Numbered from the stretch's first letter, positions 1-7,286 are shown. The stretch is DNA of 22,145 nucleotides from Zygnema cylindricum (GCA_037447655.1 JBBHKE010000897.1:64001-86145); one strand, 5' to 3'. The notes: generated from the sequence alone by a model not told the origin. Numbers and translations are program-made.

Positions 1-469
1 AAAAAACGGTCGCTCCATAATGATATTACCCGCAAAGAACAGAACATGCAAAAGGTCAACAATGGGACTAGCCGCGGGGAATCGAGTGGACCTACTTACT
101 CCGCTGTTCAAGGCGACAAAATATAACAATCTGTAACGGTCAGCGTCTCTTTTCCGATCGTGTCGTCATCTGCCGAGCTATTTAACTTCTTGCCGGAATA
201 TGAATCTGACGTTTGTGACGGAGAGATAAGGAAACGTACGGGGTTCCAGTAAATGTACGGATATACAAAAAACGGTCGCTCCATAATGATATTACCCCTA
301 AAAAAAACAGAACATGCAAAAGTTCAACGATGGGACTAGCCGCGGGGAATCGAGTGGACCTACTTACTCCGCTGTTCAAGGCGACAAAATAGAACAATCT
401 GTAACGGTCAGCGTCTCTTTTCCGATCGTGCCGTCATTTTCCCAGCTATTTAACTTCTTGCCGGTATAT
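1..469. repeat. 266-bp tandem repeat, left array (about 1.76 units)
   Basis: The first unit spans 1-266 and the second begins at 267 with the same phrase (AAAAAACGGTCGCTCC), giving a period of exactly 266 bp. The second unit breaks off near 469, about 203 bases into the unit. The left edge of the array lies outside the window. Read on the plus strand, the unit contains a roughly 68-codon frame starting ATGCAAAAG and ending TTCCAGTAA. It is open in unit 2 up to the break, but has a stop in unit 1 at the position of TATAACAAT. The minus strand is also open over much of the unit. I do not recognise either product. Confidence 0.93.
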
Positions 470-1082
470 TGCAACGCGCGGAGAGCAAACGGCGGTAGAT
501 GGCCGGTACAGGCTGAAACAAGGAGACTCACGGAGGGTCGAGGAGAATAACGTCGGCCGCCGGATAACCTCGCGGAGACTCCCACGGATGTCGGTTTGAC
601 ACATTTCGAATCGGCCCGCGAAGACGTCACCGGGCCAGGTATACCTGTCTTAGCTGGCGGCGTACGACGTCTCGCGGGAGGACGCAAACGGATTAATAGG
701 TGCTTTCGCGGCGGGCGATGTCAGAGCGCGATTAAAACAAAAAACAATAAAAACCAACGCACGAAGGCGTCCCAAAAATAAAATAAAAAGAAAACGTGCT
801 CCCCATTGCCGCTACGTTACCAATACGCCTATATCGTCAATCTTTTCGATACGCTGCTACTTAAAATAGAGTAGTTAGTCACTCAATTATCTGCCGGCTG
901 GTCGGTTGGTCCTTAGCGGCCATAAGGCTGTTTTAATTAATTATTGTTTTGGTCCCCTTCGCCAATATATTTTTAATGTTGCTCAATTAAATATATTGTT
1001 ATGCATTAATCGTAATATAATACAACATTTATATATAATATAACACAAATACTAAAAAAAATACATTGGAATCTTAGACATA
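470..1082. other. GC-rich patch (470-730) then AT-rich spacer; no recognised gene
   Basis: Directly at the break of the 266-bp repeat the composition changes: about 470-730 is clearly GC-rich with many CG dinucleotides, unlike anything else in the window. From about 730 it falls back to A/T-rich sequence. Frames on both strands are open for short distances through the GC-rich patch (for example minus 376-687), but the protein is Arg/Pro-rich and partly read from the repeat, so I treat it as a composition effect. No promoter, RNA gene or known element is seen. Confidence 0.5.
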
Positions 1083-2035
1083 AGGCATTTATAACAAAAA
1101 GAAAACCAAATAAACGATGAGAATAGTTAGTCTAGCTTCTATTTTGTTTTACAGTCTCACTAAACGAAAAATAGAACAAATTTTACTCCCACGGTCGATG
1201 CCATCGTTTTTGCTATCTTACAGTGTTTCAAGCCTATTAAGGTTGATAAACACAACGACTACATTTTTAATCAACCATCATAGAGAAATTCTATTTGGTT
1301 TGTGTTAAATTATACTTTGTTATAGATAAATAAGAAACATTAACTAAACCATTTTGAACTAGCGTAATTGTTTATAAAATAATGAAATACCGGATTAAGT
1401 ATTCGATAAAAGGCATTTATATAAAAAAAACCAAATAAACGATAATAATATTTAGCCGTTGCTTTTATTTTCTCTCATAGTACTGCAAAAGGAATTTTAC
1501 TCCCACGGTCGATATTATGATTTTTGTATCTTACAATGTTTCAAACCTATTACGTTTGACAAAATATAACGATTTCATTTTTTATCGACCATAAACAAAA
1601 TAAAAAGACTTCATTTTTTATCGACCATAATAGAGAAATTGTATTTCGTTTGTGTTACGTTATAGTTTGTTGTATATACCAAATACATTAATCGTTGATA
1701 AAAATAATGAAATATCAAATTAAATATTCGACAAAACGCACGTATAAAAAAAAAACCAAATAAATGATACGAATGGTTAGTTGTTGCTTCTAGTTTGTTT
1801 TGTAGTATCACAAAACGAACAATATAACAAATTTTACCCCAGCGATCGATGTTATTGTTTTTCTATCTTACAATGTTTCAAGCGTATTAAGTTTGATAAA
1901 CACAACGACTACATTTTTCATCGACCATGTATAGATAAACTATATTTGTTTTGTGTTAAATTATAGTTGTTATATAAACAAAAAAACATTAACCAAAACT
2001 TTTTAACCTAACGTAATTGTCGATAAAAATAATGA
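1083..2035. repeat. Triplicated AT-rich repeat, unit about 328 bp
   Basis: Three successive copies begin near 1083, 1411 and 1736 with AGGCATTTAT or its variant ACGCACGTAT, giving periods of 328 and 325 bp. Shared internal phrases are ACCAAATAAACGAT, TTTTACTCCCACGGTCGAT, TCTTACAATGTTTCAA, and a terminal run ending in AATAATGAAAT. The middle copy carries an extra internal repeat of TTCATTTTTTATCGACCATAA. The copies differ by many substitutions, so the triplication is old. No coding function is seen; the short open frames in it are not conserved between copies. Confidence 0.88.
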
Positions 2036-2443
2036 AAATAAAATCATATACATATAGAATTAGTGTCTGTACGCGATATCCAACTTGATGATAAAAACAC
2101 ATTAGATAGCAAATAATGTGAATACTAATTAAAATGGAAATTTTGTGAAATAGACTACAAAAAACATTAACTTTGACAACATTAAAGGTTACACGTCTTT
2201 TTTTATCAAAAAAAAAAAAAGTTATGCAATTTTAGGGTTCGTACTAAATAAAATAAAAAAAACAAATAAAATATAAACATACAATGGGCCTAAAATAATA
2301 AAACTATAAGCAAACGCATTACGCAAGTTTGAATTTCTAAAAAAATCAGCTTAAATAAAATTATATGTTTCCACAAAGTTTCAAAAGCTAAAAAAAACAC
2401 ATTTATATCAAATGCCCAAAAAGTCCCGCAAACTTCAATTTAG
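2036..2443. other. AT-rich spacer downstream of the recombinase-like pseudogene
   Basis: This stretch is mostly A-runs and low-complexity sequence, including a run of A at about 2208-2220. On the minus strand it lies 3' of the last pseudogene exon and could hold its 3' untranslated region or the element's end. No clear polyadenylation signal or terminal repeat can be fixed. Confidence 0.4.
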
Positions 2444-3430
2444 CTATTTTTTGTTTTCGGTCGCTAATCTTCTTGATATTTCGCGCAAACTCCATTTGTT
2501 CGCGGATTGACGATCGTGCAATGTGTCTAATGCCGTACTCTATGATACTTTATTCACTTTTGTTATTCTTTTAACTTCTACCAAGATGACGTTCCAATTA
2601 TAAAACTTCCGAGATTCTCATTTCCTCCAACTAGTTCCATTTTTTTCCAATTTCGTGATAGAATGGAGTCCACCTATACCATCACAATATGCTTCCCACA
2701 CATCTTTTACCGTGTGTAGTCGAGCCCCAGTTTGTGTCATCAAAGAAACTTGATTTGAGTTTTCTTTTGATGGAACAGGAGGTGCAAATTCTTCAGTTGT
2801 TCTTGCCGTGCCTACATGGGTTTCATCTCGGTCGCCTTCAGTTTGAAAAGGATTATGTTCAAGAGTCTCGATTCCCATGGACGATTCACCTTTTGATGGT
2901 CTGTTTTGATTTGGTCTATTGTGATTTTGAAAGGGTTGTCTTTCATACAACGTCTCTCCGTGACCGTTCATCATCTGCATAATATGGGTTAATTTCTCTT
3001 CTATATTACACATTTTCTCTCTCAAGTTCTCATTTATATAACATATTTTGTCTTCCAAACTCGAAACTGTCTCTTTTACATAACACATTTCTTCGGCAAT
3101 AAAATCATTTTTTCTTCCACAAGTTTGACTCCACATAAATAACGAATCAACCGATTTTCCCACCTGTGAGATAGTGATCGGCACATTTGCTTCGGCATCT
3201 GCAATTGAAGCCCTCATGTGTGATGCTTCAAAACAAGTTTTTTTGACTTCGTCGTTGAACAACGACTATAAATGAGATTGGAACAGTTTGTGTTTGAAGA
3301 TGGGAAGATCAGGAAATAAATCTTGGAAAAATCCATGATCTTGTAAAAACACAGTTTTTAGCCATAACATAGTTTGAAGAAAATTTTGGGCGCTTAAATC
3401 CCGTTCAGATTTTGGAGCTCGAGCATATTT
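2444..3430 (-). pseudogene. Exon 4 of recombinase-like pseudogene (FLQD helix, coiled coil, GCR1_C)
   Basis: From the acceptor the frame reads KYARAPKSERD, FLQTMLWLKTVFLQD and FPDLPIFKHKLFQSHL, a TAG at 3266-3268, then 214 open codons from 3262, whose first codon is TTG rather than ATG. Roughly 3100-2969 is a charged, Leu/Ile/Met heptad-like coiled coil. A polar Asn/Pro/Gln linker follows. From about 2713 it reads TVKDVWEAYCDGIGG, SITKLEKNGTSWRK, a TGA at 2618-2620, ESRKFYNWNVILVEVKRI, a TAG at 2540-2542, then ALDTLHDR and SLREISRRLA to a final TAG at 2444-2446. The W-x(4)-G-(I/L)-x-G…S(I/V)…LE…G(T/S)xWR…FY pattern is that of GCR1_C (DNA binding). The in-frame continuation across three stops suggests simple decay. 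Confidence 0.8.
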
Positions 3431-3831
3431 CTGCACAAAAAAACATTTGCATGTTTTTAATAGAAGAATAATTCATTAGATATAAAACAAAAAAATAATA
3501 TGACGGAGAAAGAAAAAAAAAAGAAAAAAAAAGAGAGAGGGAAAGAGAAAAAAAAAAAAAAAACAAGTAAAGGAAAAACAAATTATCCAAAAATATATAT
3601 GAAAAACAACTTAAAAACAAGAAAAACAATTGAAACCATAGAAAAAACAACTGAAAATATAGAAAAAACATTGAAAAGACAAAAAAAAACGAAATTAAAA
3701 AAAAACAAACAAAAAAAGAGTAAAAAATTAGAACAAAAACCAATATAAATTACAAAAAAATGAAATAACATAAAAAAAATGTGACGAACATAAAACACAA
3801 AATTTAATGGTGAGAGTTGTTTTAAACATAC
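3431..3831 (-). other. Intron 3 of pseudogene (401 bp, phase 0), with long purine/pyrimidine tract
   Basis: On the minus strand it starts GTATGTTTAAAA and ends with a strong pyrimidine tract, GTTTTTTTGTGCAG. Splicing links …YAELPA to KYARAPKSER in frame, matching the family order of FPW motif, short linker, then the FL-x(2)-L-x(3)-R-x(2)-LQD helix. The intron holds a plus-strand tract of almost pure A/G at about 3503-3566. Long Phe-rich or Lys-rich open frames across it are composition artefacts. Confidence 0.72.
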
Positions 3832-4102
3832 CGCTGGCAGCTCAGCATATGCCATTTCGACCCACGGCCAAAACATAGTAAAAGAGTAGTACAGGGCTTC
3901 ACTCTGGAACGACCCACGGCCAAAACATAACACAAAGAGTAGTAGGGGGTTTCACTCTGGAACGAGGTAGATATATTTTCTGGTGTTTTTTTCGTGGCAG
4001 GAAGCTTGAAGTAGAATGTCCGTGAGCAAATCTGTGACATACGAATACGAAAAATGGTCAAACGTCCAACGTCCCATCACTTTGATGGCTTCTCGATCAG
4101 CA
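3832..4102 (-). pseudogene. Exon 3 of recombinase-like pseudogene (GRW, Tyr nucleophile, FPW motif)
   Basis: From the acceptor the frame reads ADREAIKVMGRWTFDHF, then YSYVTDLLTDILLQAS and KYIYLVPE, before a TGA at 3952-3954. In the family, GRW is followed about 10 residues later by the tyrosine nucleophile in a (C/S)Y-(L/V)-T-x-L setting, then Y-x-(L/I)-P and a (I/M)-(F/W)-P-W-(V/I)-(D/E) motif. The last is present here as FWPWVEMAYAELPA in a different frame at 3873-3832. A 52/53-bp tandem duplication and a small indel separate the two frames. The exon ends at a GTATGT donor. Confidence 0.78.
3859..3963. repeat. 52/53-bp tandem duplication inside exon 3
   Basis: Copies 3859-3910 and 3911-3963 both start GACCCACGGCCAAAACATA and end TTTCACTCTGGAAC or TTCACTCTGGAAC, with several differences between them. 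It duplicates the segment just before the FWPWVE motif and contributes to the frame disruption of the pseudogene. Confidence 0.92.
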
Positions 4103-4219
4103 CTGAAATATTTACAATAAAGAAAAATCAAATTTGGAAAATTAGAACATACATAACAAAACTTGATTATTAAAATAAATGCATGATAAAAATCAAATGA
4201 TAAGTTTACAAAAACGTAC
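4103..4219 (-). other. Intron 2 of pseudogene (117 bp, phase 2)
   Basis: It begins GTACGTTTTT and ends TTGTAAATATTTCAG on the minus strand, a typical T-rich plant-type acceptor. Splicing joins …LATRG to ADREAIKVMGRW with the glycine codon split GG|T, recreating the uninterrupted GA-x(8)-G-x(4)-I-x(2)-GRW spacing of the family. Unspliced, the frame stays open by chance through the intron. Confidence 0.8.
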
Positions 4220-4559
4220 CCTCTTGTTGCCAACATCGTCGCTCCTTAACCACGTCCATCATAGGTTTTATGTGATAAGGAAATATTTTTGGTTTTGTAT
4301 GTGTTTTTTAATGTACTCAAACTGTGTATTATAACATAGAGGCTGCATGAACGGTGGTTCTTTTCCTTCTTCATCTTTCGCTAAAACTCTCCCTTCCGTG
4401 AAGGGTTCCCCATACCAAGTTTGTTTTGTCGTAAATTTGGGAACTCCGTTTTATTTGTAGCTAATTCCCACCTCCAAAAAAACTGTTGGGCCTAATTCCT
4501 ACCGGAAAAATAAGAAAGTCCAAATGGCGCATGCATCCGATAAATTTTGCACGACCATT
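4220..4559 (-). pseudogene. Exon 2 of recombinase-like pseudogene (central catalytic region)
   Basis: The first frame reads NGRAKFIGCMRHLDFLIFPV and on to GIRPNSFFGGGN before a TAG at 4461-4463. A second frame (4450-4271) reads KFTTKQTWYGEPF, then PLCYNTQFEYIKKH and QNQKYFLIT. A third frame (4275-4220) reads SHKTYDGRG, a TAA at 4246-4248, then GATMLATRG. Family members have RHxD…CPVGxLAFY, a W-Y pair, and THxGRGSGA. The catalytic His of H-x-x-R therefore appears as Tyr (TYDGR), and the Ser of GRGSGA as the stop. Two frame changes are needed, near 4450-4465 and near 4270. Confidence 0.75.
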
Positions 4560-4682
4560 CTACGGATAAAAAATACCAAAAAAAAACCCTAGAAAAATAG
4601 TAAAATTTGTTTTAGGGTTATGTACGAAATATTAAAAAAATACACAATTTCGTTAAAGCTCCAGTTTTTAAAGAATATTTAC
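4560..4682 (-). other. Intron 1 of pseudogene (123 bp, phase 0)
   Basis: On the minus strand it begins GTAAATATTC and ends TTATCCGTAG. Removing it joins …GKTNT to NGRAKFIG in frame; GKTN followed within a residue or two by a GR-x-x-(F/Y) block is the family's continuous order. It contains stops in all useful frames. Confidence 0.7.
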
Positions 4683-4838
4683 TGTATTAGTTTTCCCATT
4701 TCTTGTAACCATCGCCAAAACATAACCCTTGTCCGGCCCAAGATATGGAAGATCATACAAAAAAATATCCGCTAACTGAGCATTTATGGAATCATCGCCA
4801 CAACTGAGACACGCATGGTTCATAATAAATTGACTCAT
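4683..4838 (-). pseudogene. Exon 1 of recombinase-like pseudogene (Arg-I and GKTN region)
   Basis: The open segment of 52 codons reads MSQFIMNHACLSCGDD, then QLADIFLYDLP, GPDKGYVLAMV and RNGKTNT, ending at a GTAAAT donor. In Ndc10-II/Crypton proteins this is the block with a leucine-rich helix, the first catalytic arginine (…LLRGE-like) and a β-hairpin with GKTN. Here the expected arginine reads as Cys (TGT), compatible with a CGT to TGT change. The ATG at 4836-4838 abuts the 266-bp repeat, so it is probably an accidental methionine inside a truncated exon rather than the true start. The frame continues open into the repeat. Confidence 0.75.
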
Positions 4839-5240
4839 ACAATCTGTAACGGTTACCGTCTCTTTTCCGATCGTGCCGTCATCTGCCGAGCTATTTAACT
4901 TTTTGCCGGAATATGAATCAGACGTTTGTGACAAAGAGATAAGGAAACGTACAGGATTCCAGTAAATAAACGGATATACAAAATACGATCGCTCCATAAT
5001 GATATTACCCACAAAAGCAAAACATGCAAAAGGTCAACGATGGGACTAGACGCGGGGAATCGAGTGGACCTACTTACTCCGCTGTTCAAGGCGACAAAAT
5101 AGAACAATTTGTTACGGTCAACGTCTCTTTTCCGATCGTGCCGTCATTTGCCGAGCTACTTAACTTTTTGCTGGAATATGAATCCGAAGTTTATGACGGA
5201 GAGATAAGGAAACGTACGGGGTTCCAGTAAATGTAAGGAT
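4839..5240. repeat. 266-bp repeat, right array (about 1.5 units)
   Basis: Similarity begins at about 4839 at unit position 126 (AATCTGTAACGGT), runs to the unit end, and restarts at 4980 (AAAATACGATCGCTCC) for a near-complete unit ending near 5240. The orientation is the same as the array at 1-469. The complete unit has an uninterrupted 68-codon plus-strand frame at 5024-5230 (MQKVNDGTRRGESSG…RKRTGFQ). The copies here are a few per cent to about 10 per cent diverged from those at 1-469 by eye. Confidence 0.92.
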
Positions 5241-5261
5241 ACGTTTACTGATAGCCGTGTC

Positions 5262-5328
5262 ATCCATTAAGTCGCGTCACGAAACCATTTTTTATTTGCG
5301 TGGCTCATTCTGGTTGGTACCAAGGAAT
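5262..5328. repeat. Fragment matching the inverted segment 12193-12252
   Basis: The phrases TTTTTTATTTGCGTGGCTCA and TTCTGGTTGGTACC are the reverse complement of the end region of the Tourist-like element at 11631-12312 (GGTAACACGT…TTTATTTGAGTGGCTC). It is probably a broken end of that family lying next to the 266-bp repeat. Confidence 0.7.
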
Positions 5329-5430
5329 GTTAAGATGTTGAAAAGGTGAAAATCTACAAAGAATCTTCGAACGCAAAACTTGAACCATAGTTCAAAAGTA
5401 GGCTTTTTATGGTAGGCCTTTGGTAGGCGC

Positions 5431-6424
5431 ACAAAACTCGCGCAACGTAGGCATACTGTATGTGTGTGCGTCGTGTACACTCCTATACGAACGTCCAAAT
5501 CTGACATAAGATCAACGTACAACGCACAGCGCTGGATGATTTTTTTTAGCGAACTGACAAGGCGTAGGATGACATTTAGTGGGAAAAACACCGGGAAAAA
5601 AAAAAAAACGCGGACGGGCAACCAAACAAAATTTCTACCGTGAATGAACCACGGGAAAAAAAAAGTAGATTACAATTCCAACAAATTGGCCACAGACTAA
5701 AAACTGCCAAAGAAAGGAATACGGTTAGGGCAACATCCCAACATTGCATAAAATGTAAGGAAACAGTATTTGTTGTTCTCTAGTTCACTGCACCGCCTAT
5801 ATGCGGTTCTCAAGTTCACTACACCGCCAATCGCTATTAGCGTAGTGTCGGCTAATTCCTTTCCGGTTTTTTTTAAATTCGCAAATAGCGTAGTTTATTC
5901 TATATTTTTCATTACTCTTATTAGGACGATTTTCCAAGTACCGTAAAAAATGAAAGTACGTTGTCTCTTAAATAGAGTGGTGTACGGTCAGTCTTAGACC
6001 ATACATAAATGTACCTTTTTAAGTTAAAAAGTATAATAAAGTAGTTTTAGTAACCGCGGACGCATGAGAATGTGTGTTCTTAGTAGGGAAAAAAACCATG
6101 TCGTACAAAATCCCGTTGACACATATTCGTCTGACAGCCGCGTTTTGACCTTGTGAACGTTCAATTTTTGTGTGATTTGTCAGATTTTGTACGATGACCT
6201 ATATTAGTGTAAGCATTTTTGCAACTGACAATTTTTTTACAGACAATTCATAGTTTTTTTGGAAAGTTGTTTTGAAGCCACCAACAGGGTTGGTCAGTAG
6301 GTTTTGGTAATTTTTTTGGCAGTATGGTATTTTTTTTTTTATCGTCTTATACTGCTTGGTTGGTCAATTTGAGGCTTTATTTAGTGTGGCCCTCAAAATT
6401 GCAGACGCTAATATAACAGATTTT
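5431..6424. other. About 1-kb insertion within TIR element copy 1
   Basis: In the inverse copy at 6943-7278 the sequence TGGTGGGCGCC joins directly to TTTATCGTAAGTTGTGTT. Here the matching halves end at 5430 (GGTAGGCGC) and resume at about 6425 (CTTTCGTAAGTTGTG). The insert contains a piece of the CACCGNNAATCG small-element family (5815-6010) and a palindromic stretch with GTCGTACAAAATC / GATTTTGTACGA (6099-6195). I see no gene. Confidence 0.6.
5815..6010. repeat. CACCGNNAATCG-family small element, degraded copy
   Basis: It begins ACACCGCCAATCGCTATTAG with CTAATTCC nearby and contains TTAAATAGAGTGGTGTACGG followed by GTCAGTCTTAGACC. These phrases have counterparts in order at 18237-18480 and 20817-21017. 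The right terminus is not found. It is most likely a decayed MITE nested in the insertion around it. Confidence 0.5.
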
Positions 6425-6777
6425 CCTTTCGTAAGTTGTGTTATGGGCTTTTCATGTGATTTTTTTAAATCGCCTACTTTGATCAGCGACCGTCCGATCG
6501 TCTAAATCTGACGGTTTAAATAAAAAGACCCTCAAAACTCACTGAAATATTTATTTTTGTCCGATTTTTTTTCAAAATTTAGGCATGTCGTTTAATTCTC
6601 TATCGATCGATGTGCAACTCAACCCTGTTGCTATTTTATTTCATTTTGCCGCCAATACAATATGGGTCTTAAGGGCATATTGTATGTTTTGAGAACAATA
6701 GGCATATTGTATGGGCGTATGGTCACCTACTTTTGAACTATGACCTAAACGTAATATCTGTACCACCACAAATTTGA

Positions 6778-6942
6778 CTACAAATAAGTACAGGCGGATG
6801 AAACTTCAGATTTGTAAAAGTGGAAGCAAAATGTCAGATTTGTACGGCAAGGTCAGTGGATGGCGAAAGGAGATACTACGTCAAAGATTTTCCAGCGGCT
6901 TTTGGTGGACTCGCATCCACCTTGGCGGAAGGCACTTGGCAA
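6778..6942 (+). repeat. Dispersed repeat, copy 1 (partner 12545-12716)
   Basis: Shared phrases are GATTTGTAAAAG, AGTGGATGGC, GTCAAAGATTT, CTCGCATCC and GGCGGAAGGCAC, in the same order and orientation as at 12545-12716. A short inverted piece (GCCTTCCGCCAAGGTGG) also lies at about 11949-11965. This copy is interrupted at 6942 by the TIR element copy 2. No coding sense is recognised. Confidence 0.82.
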
Positions 6943-7278
6943 CATAGTTCAAAAGTAGGTGAAAGTAGGCCCATACAACATGCATATTGTGTGTAAAACA
7001 TACAATATGACCTTAAAACCCATATTATATTCAGACCCATTCGGACCAATTAAAACATTTGGACCAAAAATATGACCAATTAAAACATTAGGACCAAAAA
7101 TAGGACCAATTAAAACATTCAGACCAAAAAAAAAAATTTACACCGTCAGATTTGGACGATCCGACGGTCGCTGATCAAAGTAGCGATCTAAGAAGATCAC
7201 ATGAAAAGCCCATAACACAACTTACGATAAAGGCGCCCACCAAAGGCCTACCATAAAAACGCCTACGCTTGAACTATG
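6943..7278 (-). mobile_element. Non-autonomous TIR element, copy 2 (CATAGTTCAA family)
   Basis: A 336-bp element with ends CATAGTTCAAAAGTAGGTG and, inverted, CATAGTTCAAGCGTAGGCG. It is flanked by CTTGGCAA (6935-6942) and CTTGGCAT (7279-7286), a 7/8 match that fits an 8-bp target-site duplication. Its orientation is opposite to copy 1. Matches to copy 1 include CATATTGTATG-rich subterminal sequence and the block CGTCAGATTTGGACGATC…GGTCGCTGATCAAAGTAG. It sits within the dispersed repeat that resumes outside its right end. Confidence 0.82.
7044..7133. repeat. 30-bp tandem repeat, three copies
   Basis: GACCAATTAAAACATT recurs at 7044, 7074 and 7104, each followed by (T/A/C)(G/A)GACCAAAAA, giving a 30-bp period. 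It lies inside TIR element copy 2 and is not present at the matching place in copy 1, so it arose after the two copies separated or was lost from copy 1. Confidence 0.92.
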
Positions 7279-7286
7279 CTTGGCAT

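Larger units (their letters stand above)
2444..4838 (-). pseudogene. Crypton-type tyrosine recombinase / Ndc10-II + GCR1_C protein, degraded
   Basis: Four exon-like segments on the minus strand follow the order known for Crypton YR proteins and the related Ndc10-domain-II/GCR1_C family. They are an R-box region with GKTN, an RHLD...FPVG block, an H-x-x-R-like box with GATMLATRG, ADREAIKVMGRW, the candidate nucleophile in YSYVTD, FWPWVE, the FLQTMLWLKTVFLQD helix, a coiled coil, and a GCR1_C-like C-terminus. In the family, the YR domain cuts and rejoins DNA through a tyrosine and GCR1_C binds DNA in the nucleus. About 585 codons remain; the N-terminal part is missing where the 266-bp repeat begins at 4839. 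Stops at 4461, 4246, 3952, 3266, 2618 and 2540 and at least two frame changes make it non-functional. Three introns join the exons. Family assignment is from remembered motifs, not a search. An alternative is a relative of Ndc10/GCR1 regulators that never transposed. Confidence 0.8.
5386..6742 (+). mobile_element. Non-autonomous TIR element, copy 1 (CATAGTTCAA family), with nested insertion
   Basis: The left end reads CATAGTTCAAAAGTAGGC and the right end is its inverse (CCTACTTTTGAACTATG). Flanks ACTTGAAC (5378-5385) and ACCTAAAC (6743-6750) agree at 6 of 8 positions, with both differences transitions, consistent with an old 8-bp target duplication as in hAT elements. The two subterminal regions match, in inverse order, those of copy 2 at 6943-7278. 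Relative to copy 2 it carries about 1 kb extra at 5431-6424. No transposase frame is present. Superfamily placement rests only on the 8-bp duplication. Confidence 0.72.

Noticed and set aside
1117-1308. Small plus-strand frame in the 328-bp repeat as a peptide gene
   Set aside because: The frame is not preserved in the other two copies of the unit.
2689-2982. 97-codon plus-strand frame opposite the GCR1_C/coiled-coil exon
   Set aside because: It is antisense to a segment with clear family motifs and has no recognisable features.
3405-3748. Long Phe/Leu-rich minus frame and overlapping Lys-rich plus frame
   Set aside because: They read through an A/G tract inside the proposed intron 3; the composition alone keeps the frames open, and there is no motif.
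2444-4838. Reading the stops as an alternative genetic code
   Set aside because: TAA, TAG and TGA all occur, together with frame changes and a disruptive duplication, so ordinary pseudogene decay explains them better.
1-5240. The two 266-bp arrays as LTRs of one retroelement
   Set aside because: They are tandem arrays cut at different phases, lack TG…CA borders and a primer site, and the enclosed protein is recombinase-like on the opposite strand, not gag/pol.
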